Source of the DNA: Microbacterium flavum
GTDB lineage: Bacteria > Actinomycetota > Actinomycetes > Actinomycetales > Microbacteriaceae
Length of the DNA stretch: 64,000 nucleotides
Assembly: GCF_018717645.1 (NCBI RefSeq)
Contig: NZ_JAFLHG010000003.1
Location: 62,001-126,000, forward strand
Direction of reading: 5' to 3'
The notes beneath the pieces are model-generated. The model had not been told where the DNA came from and did not search any database. It saw only the letters and a list, made by a program, of their open reading frames with translations. Below, in pieces: positions 45,399 through 54,070 of the stretch. Made by a program: the position numbers and the translations under genes. Numbering within the stretch: position 1 is the first letter of the stretch; the number at the start of each line of letters is the position of its first letter.

Positions 45399-46679
45399 TC
45401 AGAGTCGCTCGCGCAGTTCGCCCACGTCGGCGCTCAGTCGCTCCGTGCCGGCGCTCAGACGCTCCGTGAGTTCGGGAGCGGTGAACGGCCGCGGGCGCTT
45501 CTCGATGACCGCGGGCGCGGCCACGGCGTCCAGCTTGGTGTCATCGATGCCGGGGAAGCGGCGCGCACTGACGAGCACGCGTGATTCCAACGAGCCGGTG
45601 AACCGGTTGTAGCTGTCGACCGTCCGCTCGATCGCGCGGCGGAGGTCCTCGGCGTGGCCAGCGAGCCCGCCGAGACGCTCGTACAGCTCGGTGCCGAGGG
45701 CGAACAGGCGTCGCGCCTCGGTCGAGACGTCCTGCTGCGTCCACGTGTAGGCGACCGTCTTGAGCACCGCCCACAGGTTGACGGGCGACGCCAGGGCGAC
45801 GCGGTGGCCGAACGCGTAGTCGAGGAGGCTCGGATCCTCCTCGAGTGCGGCGGCGAGGAGCGACTCGCTGGGGATGAAGCAGACGACGAACTCCGGGCTC
45901 GACTCCAGCCCCGCCCAGTAGGTCTTCTTCGCGAGCGCGTCGATGTGCGCACGGACGGCCTTGACGTGCTTCTGCAGCAGCTGCGCGCGGCGGGCGCCCT
46001 CCTCGCCCTGCGCCGTGACGGGGATCGCGGAGGCCTCGAGGTACGCGTCGAGCGGAACCTTCGCGTCCACCGCGAGCCCCTTGCCTCCGGGCAGTCGGAC
46101 CACCATGTCGGGGCGCCCCGCTCCGGCATCGGACGTGAGGGATGCCTGGATGTCGTAGTCGACGTAGCGAGTGAGCCCGGCGGACTCGACGACGCGGCGG
46201 AGCTGCGTCTCGCCCCACACCCCGCGAGTCGCGTTCGAGCGGAGAGCACCCGCGAGCGACTCGGTCGTCGCCCGCAGCGCCTCGTCCGACTCGTGCGCCC
46301 GGCGCAGCTGCTCGGCGAGCGAGCCGTACTGCGCCTGGCGTTCCCGTTCGAGTTCATCGACCTTGCGCTGCATCGTCTGCAGGCTCTCCTGCACCGGGGA
46401 GAGGGCGCGCAGCACGACCTGCTCCCGGCGCTCGCGTTCCTGCTGCGCCGCCTGATCGGTGCGCACCTGCAGGCCGAGCTCGCGCGTCAGGGCGCGCTGC
46501 TGCTCGAGCTGGTCACCGAGGGAGCGCTGCGCGGCCTCGGCGGCGACGGCGCGCGCCGTGAGGGCGGTGCGCTCTCGCGCCGCCCGTTCCGCCACCCGGG
46601 CGGACGCGGCGAACCAGCCGGTGAGGAGCCCGGCGAACAGGCAGATCACGGCGAGGGCGGTGACGATCACGGCATCCAT
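45399..46679 (-). CDS. rmuC: DNA recombination protein RmuC
   Basis: Protein of 426 residues thought to limit recombination at inverted repeats, with a nuclease-like core. It has an N-terminal membrane helix (VIVTALAVICLFAGLLTGW), a long coiled coil (about 35-135) and the RmuC core with RGVWGETQLRRVVESAGL, VRLPGGKGLAVDAKVPLDAY and EFVVCFIPSESLLAAAL. The ATG at 46679 lies behind a CATCCT box with a 6-nt gap. Confidence 0.93.
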   Translation of the reverse strand: MDAVIVTALAVICLFAGLLTGWFAASARVAERAARERTALTARAVAAEAAQRSLGDQLEQQRALTRELGLQVRTDQAAQQERERREQVVLRALSPVQESLQTMQRKVDELERERQAQYGSLAEQLRRAHESDEALRATTESLAGALRSNATRGVWGETQLRRVVESAGLTRYVDYDIQASLTSDAGAGRPDMVVRLPGGKGLAVDAKVPLDAYLEASAIPVTAQGEEGARRAQLLQKHVKAVRAHIDALAKKTYWAGLESSPEFVVCFIPSESLLAAALEEDPSLLDYAFGHRVALASPVNLWAVLKTVAYTWTQQDVSTEARRLFALGTELYERLGGLAGHAEDLRRAIERTVDSYNRFTGSLESRVLVSARRFPGIDDTKLDAVAAPAVIEKRPRPFTAPELTERLSAGTERLSADVGELRERL

Positions 46680-46698
46680 GGGTTCAGGATGCCCCGGG

Positions 46699-46744
46699 CC
46701 TCCGACATCGCCACGCGGGCGCACGGGGGCGTCGCGTTCGGAGG
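46699..46744 (-). terminator. Terminator after the exonuclease gene
   Basis: Seven-base-pair arms CCTCCGA (46699-46705) and TCGGAGG (46738-46744) enclose a G+C-rich loop, just downstream of the exonuclease stop on the minus strand. Confidence 0.5.
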
Positions 46745-46746
46745 AC

Positions 46747-47349
46747 TCAGCGCACGGCGGACGGCGCCGCGACCCGGTCGGAGACCGGGAGCTGCGGCAC
46801 GCGGACGCCGAGGAGCATCGCCAGCTCGAGGATGTCGCCTGCGCCGGCGCGGCCGGCGGCGTCGATCATGATGTGCGCGCAGGCGAGCGCGTCGGCGGCG
46901 GCGTCGTGGTGCGCGAAGTCGAGGAATCCTGCGGCGGCCGCGACGAGGGGCAGCCGGTAGGAGGCGAGGTCGTACGTCTTGCGGGAGACCTGGAGGCTGC
47001 ATGCGTAGCGGTACGGCGGGCAGGAGGCATCCGTCGCCTCGCAGGCGCGGCGGAGCACGCCCATGTCGAACCCCGCGTTGTGCGCGACGAGGACGTCGTC
47101 GCCGACGAAGGCCTGCAGGTCGGCGAGCTGCTCGACCCAGGTCGCCGCGTGCGCGACGTCCTCCGCGCGGATGCCGTGGATGCCGGTGTTCAGCTCGAAG
47201 AAGGCGTCATGGCCCGGCGGCGGTTTGATCAGCCAGCCAGCGCTCGCGACGACGTGGCCGTCCCGGACCCGGGCGAGGCCGACGGCGCACGCGGATGCGC
47301 TCGAGGAGTTCGCCGTCTCGAAGTCGATCGCGGTGAAATCCAGTGCCAC
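46747..47349 (-). CDS. DnaQ-like 3'-5' exonuclease (DEDDh)
   Basis: Protein of 200 residues with the four acidic motif sites of the DEDDh fold: FTAIDFETA (Exo I), VLVAHNAGFDMGVLRRA (Exo II) and FAHHDAAADALACAHI (Exo III, with the His). It resembles stand-alone epsilon-type proofreading or RNA-trimming nucleases rather than a DNA polymerase subunit. It ends in a ~30-residue C-terminal extension of no known motif. Confidence 0.9.
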   Translation of the reverse strand: MALDFTAIDFETANSSSASACAVGLARVRDGHVVASAGWLIKPPPGHDAFFELNTGIHGIRAEDVAHAATWVEQLADLQAFVGDDVLVAHNAGFDMGVLRRACEATDASCPPYRYACSLQVSRKTYDLASYRLPLVAAAAGFLDFAHHDAAADALACAHIMIDAAGRAGAGDILELAMLLGVRVPQLPVSDRVAAPSAVR

Positions 47350-47423
47350 GCCCCCACTCTCGCCCGCCGCTGCTCCGCTCCGGCTCAGGCGCGCCGACGG
47401 GACGTGTCAACCGGTCCGGACAT

Positions 47424-47460
47424 CGGGGAGGGGCGACCCTGCTGCGGTCGTCCCTCCCCG
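47424..47460 (-). terminator. Terminator after the alcohol dehydrogenase gene
   Basis: Fifteen-base-pair G+C-rich stem (47424-47438 with 47446-47460, one G-U pair) and a 7-nt loop CTGCTGC, 30 nt after the dehydrogenase stop on the minus strand. Confidence 0.75.
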
Positions 47461-47489
47461 GTGTCCCGCGCGCGGCGCGGCCCTGTTCG

Positions 47490-48569
47490 TCAATAGGTCA
47501 TGACGATGCGACCGTCGATCTTGCCCTTCTCCATCTCGTCGAAGATCTCGTTGACCTCGTCGAGGGAGCGGGTGGTGACGGTGGGGTGGATCTCGCCGCG
47601 GGCGTAGAAGTCGAGCGCCTCGATCATGTCCTGGCGCGTCCCGACGATCGATCCGCGGATCGTGATGGCCCGCAGCACGATGTCGAAGATGTCAGCGTCG
47701 AAGGTGCCCGGCGGGAGCCCGTTGAAGACGATCGTCGCACCGCGGCGGACGACGGCGAGAGCCTGATCGAACGCCCGCGGGTGCACCGCCGTCACCAGGA
47801 CGCCGTGGGTGCCGCCCGTGGCCGCCTGGATGGCTTCGCCGGGTTCGGCCTTCAGCGCGTTGACCGTCACTTCGGCGCCGTGCGTGCGGGCGAGCTCGAG
47901 CTTCGCGTCGTCGACGTCGACCGCGGCGACGCGCATGCCCATCGCGCGGGCGTACTGCACCGCGATGTGGCCGAGCCCGCCGATGCCCGAGATGGTCACC
48001 CACTCGCCGGGACGCACCCCGGTCATCTTGAGGCCCTTGTAGACGGTGACCCCCGCGCACAGGACGGGGGCGACCTCGAACGGATCGGCGCCCTCGGGGA
48101 TCCGTGCGGCGAAGCGCTCGTCGACGAGCATGTACTGGCCGAAGCTGCCGTCGACGGAGTACCCGCCGTTCTGCTGCTGTTCGCAGAGGGTCTCCCAGCC
48201 GGTGCGGCAGTACTGGCAGGTTCCGCAGGCGGACCAGAGCCAGGCGTTGCCGACCTTCTGGCCGACCTCGAGCGTCGTGACGCCCTCGCCGAGGGCGACG
48301 ACCTCGCCGTAGCCCTCGTGACCGGGGATGAGGTGCTCCTTGGGTGCGACCGGCCAGTCGCCGCGCGCGGCGTGCAGATCGGTGTGACAGACCCCGCTCG
48401 CGATCACGCGGACGAGGGCCTGACCGGGACCGGGGGTCGGGATGGCCACATCCTCGACGACCAGGGGCTTTCCGGGGGCCACCACGACGGCTGCGCGCAT
48501 CGTCGTGTGAGACGCGTCGGCATGCTGATCTGTCTGGTGGGAGGCGGGGGTGGGGGCGAGCGTCGTCAT
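47490..48569 (-). CDS. adhP: Zinc-dependent alcohol dehydrogenase
   Basis: NAD(P)-dependent medium-chain dehydrogenase of 359 residues oxidising primary alcohols. Catalytic zinc ligands lie in GVCHTDLHAARGDW (Cys) and IPGHEGYGEVVALG (His); the structural zinc site is CGTCQYCRTGWETLC. The nucleotide-binding motif is ISGIGGLGHIAVQYA. The N terminus carries about 20 extra residues rich in His/Thr before the usual MRAAVVV start. Of two close ATGs I chose 48569, because AAGGAA is then 9 nt upstream. Confidence 0.9.
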   Translation of the reverse strand: MTTLAPTPASHQTDQHADASHTTMRAAVVVAPGKPLVVEDVAIPTPGPGQALVRVIASGVCHTDLHAARGDWPVAPKEHLIPGHEGYGEVVALGEGVTTLEVGQKVGNAWLWSACGTCQYCRTGWETLCEQQQNGGYSVDGSFGQYMLVDERFAARIPEGADPFEVAPVLCAGVTVYKGLKMTGVRPGEWVTISGIGGLGHIAVQYARAMGMRVAAVDVDDAKLELARTHGAEVTVNALKAEPGEAIQAATGGTHGVLVTAVHPRAFDQALAVVRRGATIVFNGLPPGTFDADIFDIVLRAITIRGSIVGTRQDMIEALDFYARGEIHPTVTTRSLDEVNEIFDEMEKGKIDGRIVMTY

Positions 48570-48730
48570 CGACATCACTTCCTTGTGTTCGACCGGTGCG
48601 GCAGCCGCCGCGAGGTGGCATCGACGGTACGGCCGCGCCCGTTGCATCCTGTTGCGCCGGACGCCCGGAGGGCGCGCGCGGAGTGCCGGCTGAGCGCCGA
48701 TGGGGCGCCGGCGGGACGCCGGATCGGTGC

Positions 48731-48798
48731 CGAAAGCAGGCTCGATCGGCCTTCGCGGGGCAGGAGGAGTGCCGTTGAGCCGATCCGGCCTGCTTTCG
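48731..48798. repeat. Imperfect palindrome with 20-nt arms, intergenic
   Basis: Arms 48731-48750 and 48779-48798 match as an inverted repeat at 18 of 20 positions, with two adjacent mismatches at arm positions 12-13 and a 28-nt loop. Each arm's outer end reads CGAAAGCAGGC. It lies in the 269-bp gap between the divergent alcohol dehydrogenase and methyltransferase genes; the rest of the gap shows no feature beyond their promoters. Confidence 0.7.
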
Positions 48799-48838
48799 CG
48801 ACGGCGGTGGGGACCGAGGCAGGCGTATCGTCGCGGTC

Positions 48839-49582
48839 ATGGCGACTCGTGAGGACATGGCCCGGAGTTTCGGCGCAGCGGCGCAGGCATACGAGGAGGG
48901 TCGGCCGGACTACCCGGCCGAGGCGGTGGCGTGGATGCTGGAGGATGCCGGCCCGCGGCCCCGCGTGGCCGATGTGGGGGCCGGCACGGGCAAGCTCACC
49001 CGGGTCGTCGCGCGCCTCGCGGGCGACGTGATCGCCGTCGAGCCGGATGCCGCGATGCTCGATCGCCTCCGCGGCGCCGTGCCCGGAGTCGAGACCTTGA
49101 TCGGCACAGCCGAGCAGATGACACTGCCGGACGAGTCGCTCGACGCGGTGGTGCTCGGGCAGGCGTGGCACTGGGTCGACCCCGCGGCAGGATCGCGCGA
49201 GATCGGCCGGGTTCTGAAGCCCGGCGGCGTGCTCGGGCTCATCTGGAACATCCGCGACGAGGAGGCGCCGTGGGTCGCGCGTCTCACCGAGATCATGAAG
49301 GGCAGCCACGCCGAAGAGCTCCTCGCCGACGGCGGGCCGCTCGTCGCCCAGCCGTTCGACAGCCTCGAGCGGCGCACGTGGAGCTGGTCGCGCGCGGTGA
49401 CCCGGGCGACGCTGACCGCGATGGTGCTGTCGCGCAGCTACATCATCACCGCGCCCGCCGCTGAGCGTGGCCGCATCGAGCGCGACATCGCGGCCCTGTT
49501 CGACGAGATCGGCGCCGTCGGAGAGGCATCTGTCGATCTGCCGTATCTGACCCACGCGTTCCGGACTCGCAAGGCGGTCTGA
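48839..49582 (+). CDS. Class I SAM-dependent methyltransferase
   Basis: Protein of 247 residues of the UbiE/Methyltransf_11 type. It starts MARSFGAAAQAYEEGRPDYP and has motif I VADVGAGTGKLTRVVA, VIAVEPDAAMLDRL and GRVLKPGGVLGLIWN. Substrate unknown; the FGAAAQAYEEGRPDYP lead is common in actinobacterial copies. A TATCGT box precedes the ATG by 7 nt. The stop overlaps the next start (TGATG). Confidence 0.86.
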   Translation: MATREDMARSFGAAAQAYEEGRPDYPAEAVAWMLEDAGPRPRVADVGAGTGKLTRVVARLAGDVIAVEPDAAMLDRLRGAVPGVETLIGTAEQMTLPDESLDAVVLGQAWHWVDPAAGSREIGRVLKPGGVLGLIWNIRDEEAPWVARLTEIMKGSHAEELLADGGPLVAQPFDSLERRTWSWSRAVTRATLTAMVLSRSYIITAPAAERGRIERDIAALFDEIGAVGEASVDLPYLTHAFRTRKAV

Positions 49583-50205
49583 TGCGCACGCTCACCGTCT
49601 GCAACTTCACCACGGTCGACGGCGTCTATGAAGACGACGACCACGACATCGCGTCGCTGTTCGAGCACTGGCATCCCGACTACCGCGGCGCCGATTCGTT
49701 CGACTTCCACACCACCGCGCTCATGCGCGCGTCCGACACGCTGCTGCTGTCGGGCAAGCGCTCGACGCTCGGGAATCTGGGCTATTGGGCGGGGGTGCGC
49801 GGCGATCCGGATGCCACGCGGATCCGTCGCGAGTTCGCCGAGCTGATCCGCACGATGGAGAAGGTCGTCGTCTCCGACACGATCACCGCAGCCGATCTCG
49901 CCCCCTATGAGAATGTTCGCATCGTGCCCGTCGCGGAGAGCCGCGCGGAGGTCGCACGCCTGAAGAAGCAGGAAGGGCGGGGCATCCTGATCCTGCTCGG
50001 CCGTGTGCTCTGGAACGACCTCATGCACGCGGGGCTCGTCGACGAGCTGCACCTGGTCACGTTCCCCCTGATCGGCGGGGGAGGCGTGCGCCTCTTCGGC
50101 GGGCGGCCGCCCGTGGCGCTGAGGCTGCTGGGCACGCATGTCTGGGAGGAGTCGGGCAACGTCCTCATGCGGTGGCGGGTCGACCCGGCACCGGCGGGGA
50201 GCTAG
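49582..50205 (+). CDS. Dihydrofolate reductase-fold protein (RibD C-terminal family), copy 1
   Basis: Protein of 207 residues with the RibD_C fold: TLTVCNFTTVDGVYEDD at the N terminus, TLLLSGKRSTLGNLGYW, KVVVSDTITAADLAPY, and DELHLVTFPLIGGGGVRLF. Such proteins are NADPH-dependent reductases of unknown substrates, not true folate or riboflavin enzymes. Coupled to the methyltransferase by a 1-nt overlap. A second, distant relative is at 54071. Confidence 0.83.
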   Translation: MRTLTVCNFTTVDGVYEDDDHDIASLFEHWHPDYRGADSFDFHTTALMRASDTLLLSGKRSTLGNLGYWAGVRGDPDATRIRREFAELIRTMEKVVVSDTITAADLAPYENVRIVPVAESRAEVARLKKQEGRGILILLGRVLWNDLMHAGLVDELHLVTFPLIGGGGVRLFGGRPPVALRLLGTHVWEESGNVLMRWRVDPAPAGS

Positions 50206-50267
50206 GCGTCCGCACGCGCCGGCGAGGGAGCCGCCCCGGCGACATCGGGGCAGCGGTGCCCGCCGCG

Positions 50268-50273
50268 TAGACT
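50268..50273 (+). promoter_or_regulatory. -10 box for ychF
   Basis: TAGACT ends 8 nt before the GTG at 50282; no ribosome site is present. Confidence 0.45.
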
Positions 50274-50281
50274 GGACTCCC

Positions 50282-51355
50282 GTGGCTCTCACTATCGGAA
50301 TCGTCGGTCTCCCCAACGTCGGCAAGTCGACGCTCTTCAACGCGCTGACCAAGAACGACGTGCTCGCGGCGAACTACCCGTTCGCGACGATCGAGCCCAA
50401 CGTCGGTGTCGTGAACCTGCCCGATCAGCGGCTCGCGAAGCTCGCCGAGGTGTTCCACTCCGAGCGGATCCTGCCCGCCGCGGTGTCGTTCGTCGACATC
50501 GCCGGCATCGTCCGCGGGGCGAGCGAGGGGGAGGGGCTGGGCAACAAGTTCCTCGCCAACATCCGCGAAGCGGATGCCATCGCGCAGGTCGTCCGCGGCT
50601 TCGCAGACAGCGACGTGGTCCACGTCGACGGCGACGTCAACCCGCAGAGCGACATGGAGACCATCAACGCGGAGCTGCAGCTGGCCGACCTCGAGACGCT
50701 CGAGAAGGCCATCACGCGCTACGAGAAGGAGGTGCGTGGCCGCAAGCTCGATCCGTCGGTCCTCGCCGCCGCCGAGGCTGCGCGCGACGCGCTGCAGCGC
50801 GGGGAACTGCTCTCGGCGTCGAAGCTCGATCTCGAGCCCATCAAGGAGCTCGGCCTCCTCACCGCGAAGCCCTTCATCTTCGTGTTCAACGTCGATGAGG
50901 CTGTGCTGACGGATGCCGCGCGCAAGGCCGAGCTCGAGGCGCTCGTCGCGCCCGCAAAGGCCGTGTTCCTCGACGCGAAGATCGAGTCGGAGCTCATCGA
51001 TCTCGACCCCGAGGATGCCGCGGAACTGCTGGCATCCACCGGTCAGGACGAATCGGGACTCGACCAGCTCGCCCGCATCGGGTTCGACACGCTGGGGCTG
51101 CAGACGTACCTGACCGCCGGCCCGAAGGAGGCGCGCGCCTGGACCATCGGCAAGGGCTGGAAGGCTCCCGCCGCGGCAGGCGTGATCCACACCGACTTCG
51201 AGAAGGGCTTCATCAAGGCCGAGGTCATCGGCTTCGACGACCTCGTCGCGACGGGGTCGGTCGCCGCCGCGCGTGCGGCCGGCAAGGCCCGCCTCGAAGG
51301 CAAGGACTACGTCATGCAGGACGGCGACGTGGTGGAGTTCCGCTTCAACGTGTAG
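50282..51355 (+). CDS. ychF: Redox-regulated ATPase YchF
   Basis: Obg-related P-loop ATPase that binds the ribosome and takes part in stress adaptation. The 357 residues show Walker [35 protein letters not shown], a coiled-coil middle (about 130-190) and the C-terminal TGS domain ending [12 protein letters not shown]. The GTG start is typical. The last 33 coding bases recur, in frame and with their own stop, at 52955-52987 beyond the SDR-tetR genes, so this 3' end may not be the original one. Confidence 0.95.
   Translation: MALTIGIVGLPNVGKSTLFNALTKNDVLAANYPFATIEPNVGVVNLPDQRLAKLAEVFHSERILPAAVSFVDIAGIVRGASEGEGLGNKFLANIREADAIAQVVRGFADSDVVHVDGDVNPQSDMETINAELQLADLETLEKAITRYEKEVRGRKLDPSVLAAAEAARDALQRGELLSASKLDLEPIKELGLLTAKPFIFVFNVDEAVLTDAARKAELEALVAPAKAVFLDAKIESELIDLDPEDAAELLASTGQDESGLDQLARIGFDTLGLQTYLTAGPKEARAWTIGKGWKAPAAAGVIHTDFEKGFIKAEVIGFDDLVATGSVAAARAAGKARLEGKDYVMQDGDVVEFRFNV
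51319..51351 (+). repeat. Direct repeat, left copy (ychF 3' end)
   Basis: A 33-nt block made of GGACGGCGACGT, one variable base (G) and GTGGAGTTCCGCTTCAACGT. It recurs at 52955-52987 with only that base changed to C. The two copies bracket the SDR and tetR genes. Confidence 0.85.
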
Positions 51356-51363
51356 CGCGCGTG

Positions 51364-52182
51364 CTACTTGCCCTCGGCTTCTCGCGAAACCGGCGCCCAC
51401 TCGGCCCACTGGTCAAGGCGCTGCTCGTAAATGTGCGGAGCGATCTGCGTGGGCTGCTCGCCGAAGAACACCCGCAGTGGCGGGTTCTCCGCGTCGACGA
51501 TCTTGAGAATGGCGGAACCGAATCCGACCGGCTTGGGACTGGCGTTGTCCTTCCTGCGCGCGGCCATCGCTTCGCGGATCGGTTGGTACTCCGGGAGCGC
51601 GTCGGCGAAGGTGGCCGAGGAGCCGGCCCAGTCGGTGTCGAATCCACCAGGCTCGACGAGCGTCACCTTGATCCCGAAGCCTGCGACTTCCTGGGCGAGG
51701 GACTCGGTCAGACCCTCAAGCGCCCACTTCGAAGCGTGATAGCCGCCGAGCATCGGGAACGCGGCGATACCGCCGATCGTGGAGATCTGGATGATATGGC
51801 CCGAACCCTGTTCGCGGAGGATTGGGAGGACGGCTTGCGTGACGTGCAAGACGCCGAAGAGGTTGGTCTCGAGTTGGTCGCGCAGCTGCCGCTCGGTGAT
51901 CTCTTCGACGGTGCCGAACAATCCATACCCGGCGTTGTTGATGACGACGTCGAGGCGGCCGAACGTGTCATGCGCCTGCTTGACGGCGGCGAAGACCTCA
52001 TCGCGATCGGTGACATCGAGCTGGAGCGGAAGGACGGCTCCACCGTACTTGTCGACCAGATCGCTGAGGGTGCTCGTATCGCGGGCGGTCGCCGCGACCT
52101 TGTCGCCCCGTTCCAGCGCGGATTCGACGAACGCCCGACCGAATCCTCTGGACGAACCGGTGACAAACCAGACCTTGCTCAT
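51364..52182 (-). CDS. Short-chain dehydrogenase/reductase
   Basis: NAD(P)H-dependent classical SDR of 272 residues. It has the cofactor motif VTGSSRGFGRAF (the Arg after Ser favours NADP), INNAGYG, and the catalytic set Ser134, Tyr148 and Lys152 (YHASK). Substrate unknown. GGAGAG precedes the ATG. It is divergent from tetR with a perfect operator between them, a usual arrangement for a repressor and its target. Base composition is visibly less G+C-rich than the neighbours, and the pair lies between direct repeats, so it looks acquired. Confidence 0.9.
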   Translation of the reverse strand: MSKVWFVTGSSRGFGRAFVESALERGDKVAATARDTSTLSDLVDKYGGAVLPLQLDVTDRDEVFAAVKQAHDTFGRLDVVINNAGYGLFGTVEEITERQLRDQLETNLFGVLHVTQAVLPILREQGSGHIIQISTIGGIAAFPMLGGYHASKWALEGLTESLAQEVAGFGIKVTLVEPGGFDTDWAGSSATFADALPEYQPIREAMAARRKDNASPKPVGFGSAILKIVDAENPPLRVFFGEQPTQIAPHIYEQRLDQWAEWAPVSREAEGK

Positions 52183-52238
52183 TTTGCTCTCCTCGTGACC
52201 ACAGGCCGTTGCCTGACGGGGATACTCTATGTCCAAAA

Positions 52239-52253
52239 TGACACTTGGTGTCA
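52239..52253. promoter_or_regulatory. TetR operator and divergent promoters
   Basis: A perfect inverted repeat TGACAC-TTG-GTGTCA lies in the 99-bp gap between the divergent genes. On the minus strand it overlaps a TTGACA -35 box with a CATAGA -10 box 17 nt further, for the SDR. On the plus strand a TATGAT -10 box (52270-52275) lies 6 nt before the tetR ATG. A bound TetR dimer should block both. Confidence 0.75.
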
Positions 52254-52281
52254 AATCCGGCGCGAGCGCTATGATGAAAAT

Positions 52282-52920
52282 ATGAGTGATGAGTCCCGGG
52301 TGCCGATCAGAGAGCGCACTCGCCGTGCGGTCATGACCGAGCTGACCGCAGTCGCTCAGGATCTCTTCGTCGCACAGGGCTACGACCGAACGACGGTAGA
52401 CGAGATCGCGAGTGCCTCAGGGATGTCGAAGCGCACGTTCTTCCGTTATTTCCCGTCGAAGGACGATCTCGTCATCGGCAAGTACGACCTCTTCGCCGAC
52501 CGTATGGCGGAGGCTTTCGACGCCCGCCCCGCCGACGAACCGGTGTGGGAATCATTGCGACGGCTCTTCGACATCACACTCGACTACATCGAGGACGATC
52601 GCCAGCGTGCCCGCAGCGAGGCGATGGACGAGATCGTCCGAAGCACCCCCCAGTTGCACGCCCGATATCTCGAAAAGATGCAGCGCGTCCAGGCGCTGCT
52701 TACGGAGCGGGTGGCGCGCCGGCTACTCGGTGAAGAGCACACAACCACCGACCCGCGGCCAGCTGCCCTCGTCGGTGCAGCGTTCGCGTCGATGCAGGCA
52801 GCCCGCCAAGCCTGGTTTGCCTCTGACCGGTCCGCTCCATTCAGTAGCTACATCGACGACGCGATGTCGGCCGTCGAACTCGTCTCGCCGACGCGAGGCG
52901 TCACGCGCGACGTCCCGTAG
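52282..52920 (+). CDS. TetR-family repressor
   Basis: Regulator of 212 residues. The N-terminal helix-turn-helix region (about 12-62) has RRAVMTELTAVAQDLFVAQGY (split here as RRAVMTELTAVAQ and DLFVAQGYDRTTVDEIA), then SGMSKRTFFRYFPSKDDL. The C-terminal ligand domain resembles TetR_C-type regulators of actinobacteria. It probably represses itself and the divergent SDR through the palindrome at 52239-52253. The start codon sits 6 nt behind TATGAT, suggesting a leaderless mRNA. Confidence 0.92.
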   Translation: MSDESRVPIRERTRRAVMTELTAVAQDLFVAQGYDRTTVDEIASASGMSKRTFFRYFPSKDDLVIGKYDLFADRMAEAFDARPADEPVWESLRRLFDITLDYIEDDRQRARSEAMDEIVRSTPQLHARYLEKMQRVQALLTERVARRLLGEEHTTTDPRPAALVGAAFASMQAARQAWFASDRSAPFSSYIDDAMSAVELVSPTRGVTRDVP

Positions 52921-52954
52921 CCCGGCTCCCCGCGCCGGTCGCGCCTCGACAGGT

Positions 52955-52991
52955 GGACGGCGACGTCGTGGAGTTCCGCTTCAACGTCTGA
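52955..52991 (+). pseudogene. Remnant of the ychF 3' end (right direct repeat)
   Basis: The 33-nt repeat at 52955-52987 is followed by a TGA stop. Read in frame it gives [11 protein letters not shown] and stop, identical to the C terminus of YchF at 51355, which ends in TAG. It has no upstream coding sequence of ychF. It most likely marks the original end of ychF before the SDR-tetR module arrived. Confidence 0.8.
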
Positions 52992-53027
52992 GGCCACCGG
53001 TCGTCGAGCGGGAGGTTGCGCCGTGCG

Positions 53028-53972
53028 TCAGCGCGCCGCGGCGAACTCGTCGATCGCTTGGGCGGTGAGTTCCATCTCGATGGCGCCTCCATGCCCCTCG
53101 GTGTCGACGATCCTCAGCCGGCTTCCTTCCCACGCCCGATGGAGTCGCCACGGAATGACCGCGGGCCCGCTCACGTCCAGGCGTCCGTGGACGAGGACTC
53201 CGGGGATGGGCGCCAACCTCGGAGCGCGCGCGAGCACCGTGTCCGCGCCGGTCAGGAAGCAATCGTTCGACCAGTAGTGCGTGACGAGGGTGGCGAAGTT
53301 CTGCCGAATGCGTGGGTCGGCGTGCCGATCGCCGGGGCGCCACGACGGGTCGAGGGAGATGTGCGCTGACTCCCACGCGTCCCAACGGTCTGCGGCGCCG
53401 GACCTCACGGCGGGGTCGGCGTCGCGCAGGAGCTGCGCGTAGTGGTCGACCACGCGGCGGCCCGTCGGAACGTCTCGGCTGAGCGCGTCCCACGCTTCCG
53501 GGAAGATCGCGCCGACCGTTTCGGTGATCCAGGTGATCTCGTCCCTCCCCCCGGTCGTGACCGCCGTGAGTACGATTTCGGTGACGCGCGCCGGATGCGC
53601 GAGCGCGTACGCGAGGGCGAGTGTCGACCCCCATGACACGCCGTGCAGCAGCCAGACCTCGATCCCGAGATGCTCGCGCAGCGCGTCGATGTCCGCGATG
53701 AGAGTCTGCGTGGTGTTCGTGTCGAGGCTGTCGAGGTCGTCGATCGCCCAGGGCGTGCTCCTGCCGGTACCCCGTTGGTCCACCCCGACGATGAGATGTT
53801 TCGCGGGATCGAAGCGGCGCCGGTAGCCCCCCTTGCCCAGACTGCCGCCCGGACCACCGTGGAGATAGACCGCGGGTCGGCCGTGCGCGTTTCCGGAGCA
53901 CTCCCAGTACAGCTCGGCGCCACCCGGGCGCGCCAGCATGCCGGAGGCAAAGGGCTCGATCGGAGGATGCAC
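53028..53972 (-). CDS. pip: Prolyl aminopeptidase (alpha/beta hydrolase)
   Basis: Serine peptidase of 314 residues releasing N-terminal proline from peptides (family S33). It has the oxyanion motif YLHGGPGGSLGKGG, DQRGTGRSTPW, nucleophile Ser113 in HGVSWGSTLALAYA, the acid in VHGRLDVSGP and His in EGHGG. The nucleophile motif is GVSWGS where most family members have GGSWGS. The GTG at 53972 lies 6 nt after a TAGTCT box; ATG 53939 is in frame. Confidence 0.88.
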   Translation of the reverse strand: MHPPIEPFASGMLARPGGAELYWECSGNAHGRPAVYLHGGPGGSLGKGGYRRRFDPAKHLIVGVDQRGTGRSTPWAIDDLDSLDTNTTQTLIADIDALREHLGIEVWLLHGVSWGSTLALAYALAHPARVTEIVLTAVTTGGRDEITWITETVGAIFPEAWDALSRDVPTGRRVVDHYAQLLRDADPAVRSGAADRWDAWESAHISLDPSWRPGDRHADPRIRQNFATLVTHYWSNDCFLTGADTVLARAPRLAPIPGVLVHGRLDVSGPAVIPWRLHRAWEGSRLRIVDTEGHGGAIEMELTAQAIDEFAAAR

Positions 53973-54070
53973 CCTCAGAGACTATGACCCTCGTGTCGAC
54001 GTGCGCCTGGTGCGCCGCCCGCGTGCCTCGGAGGGCCGACGACCCTCAACTCGCAGCGAGCGACCCGCGG

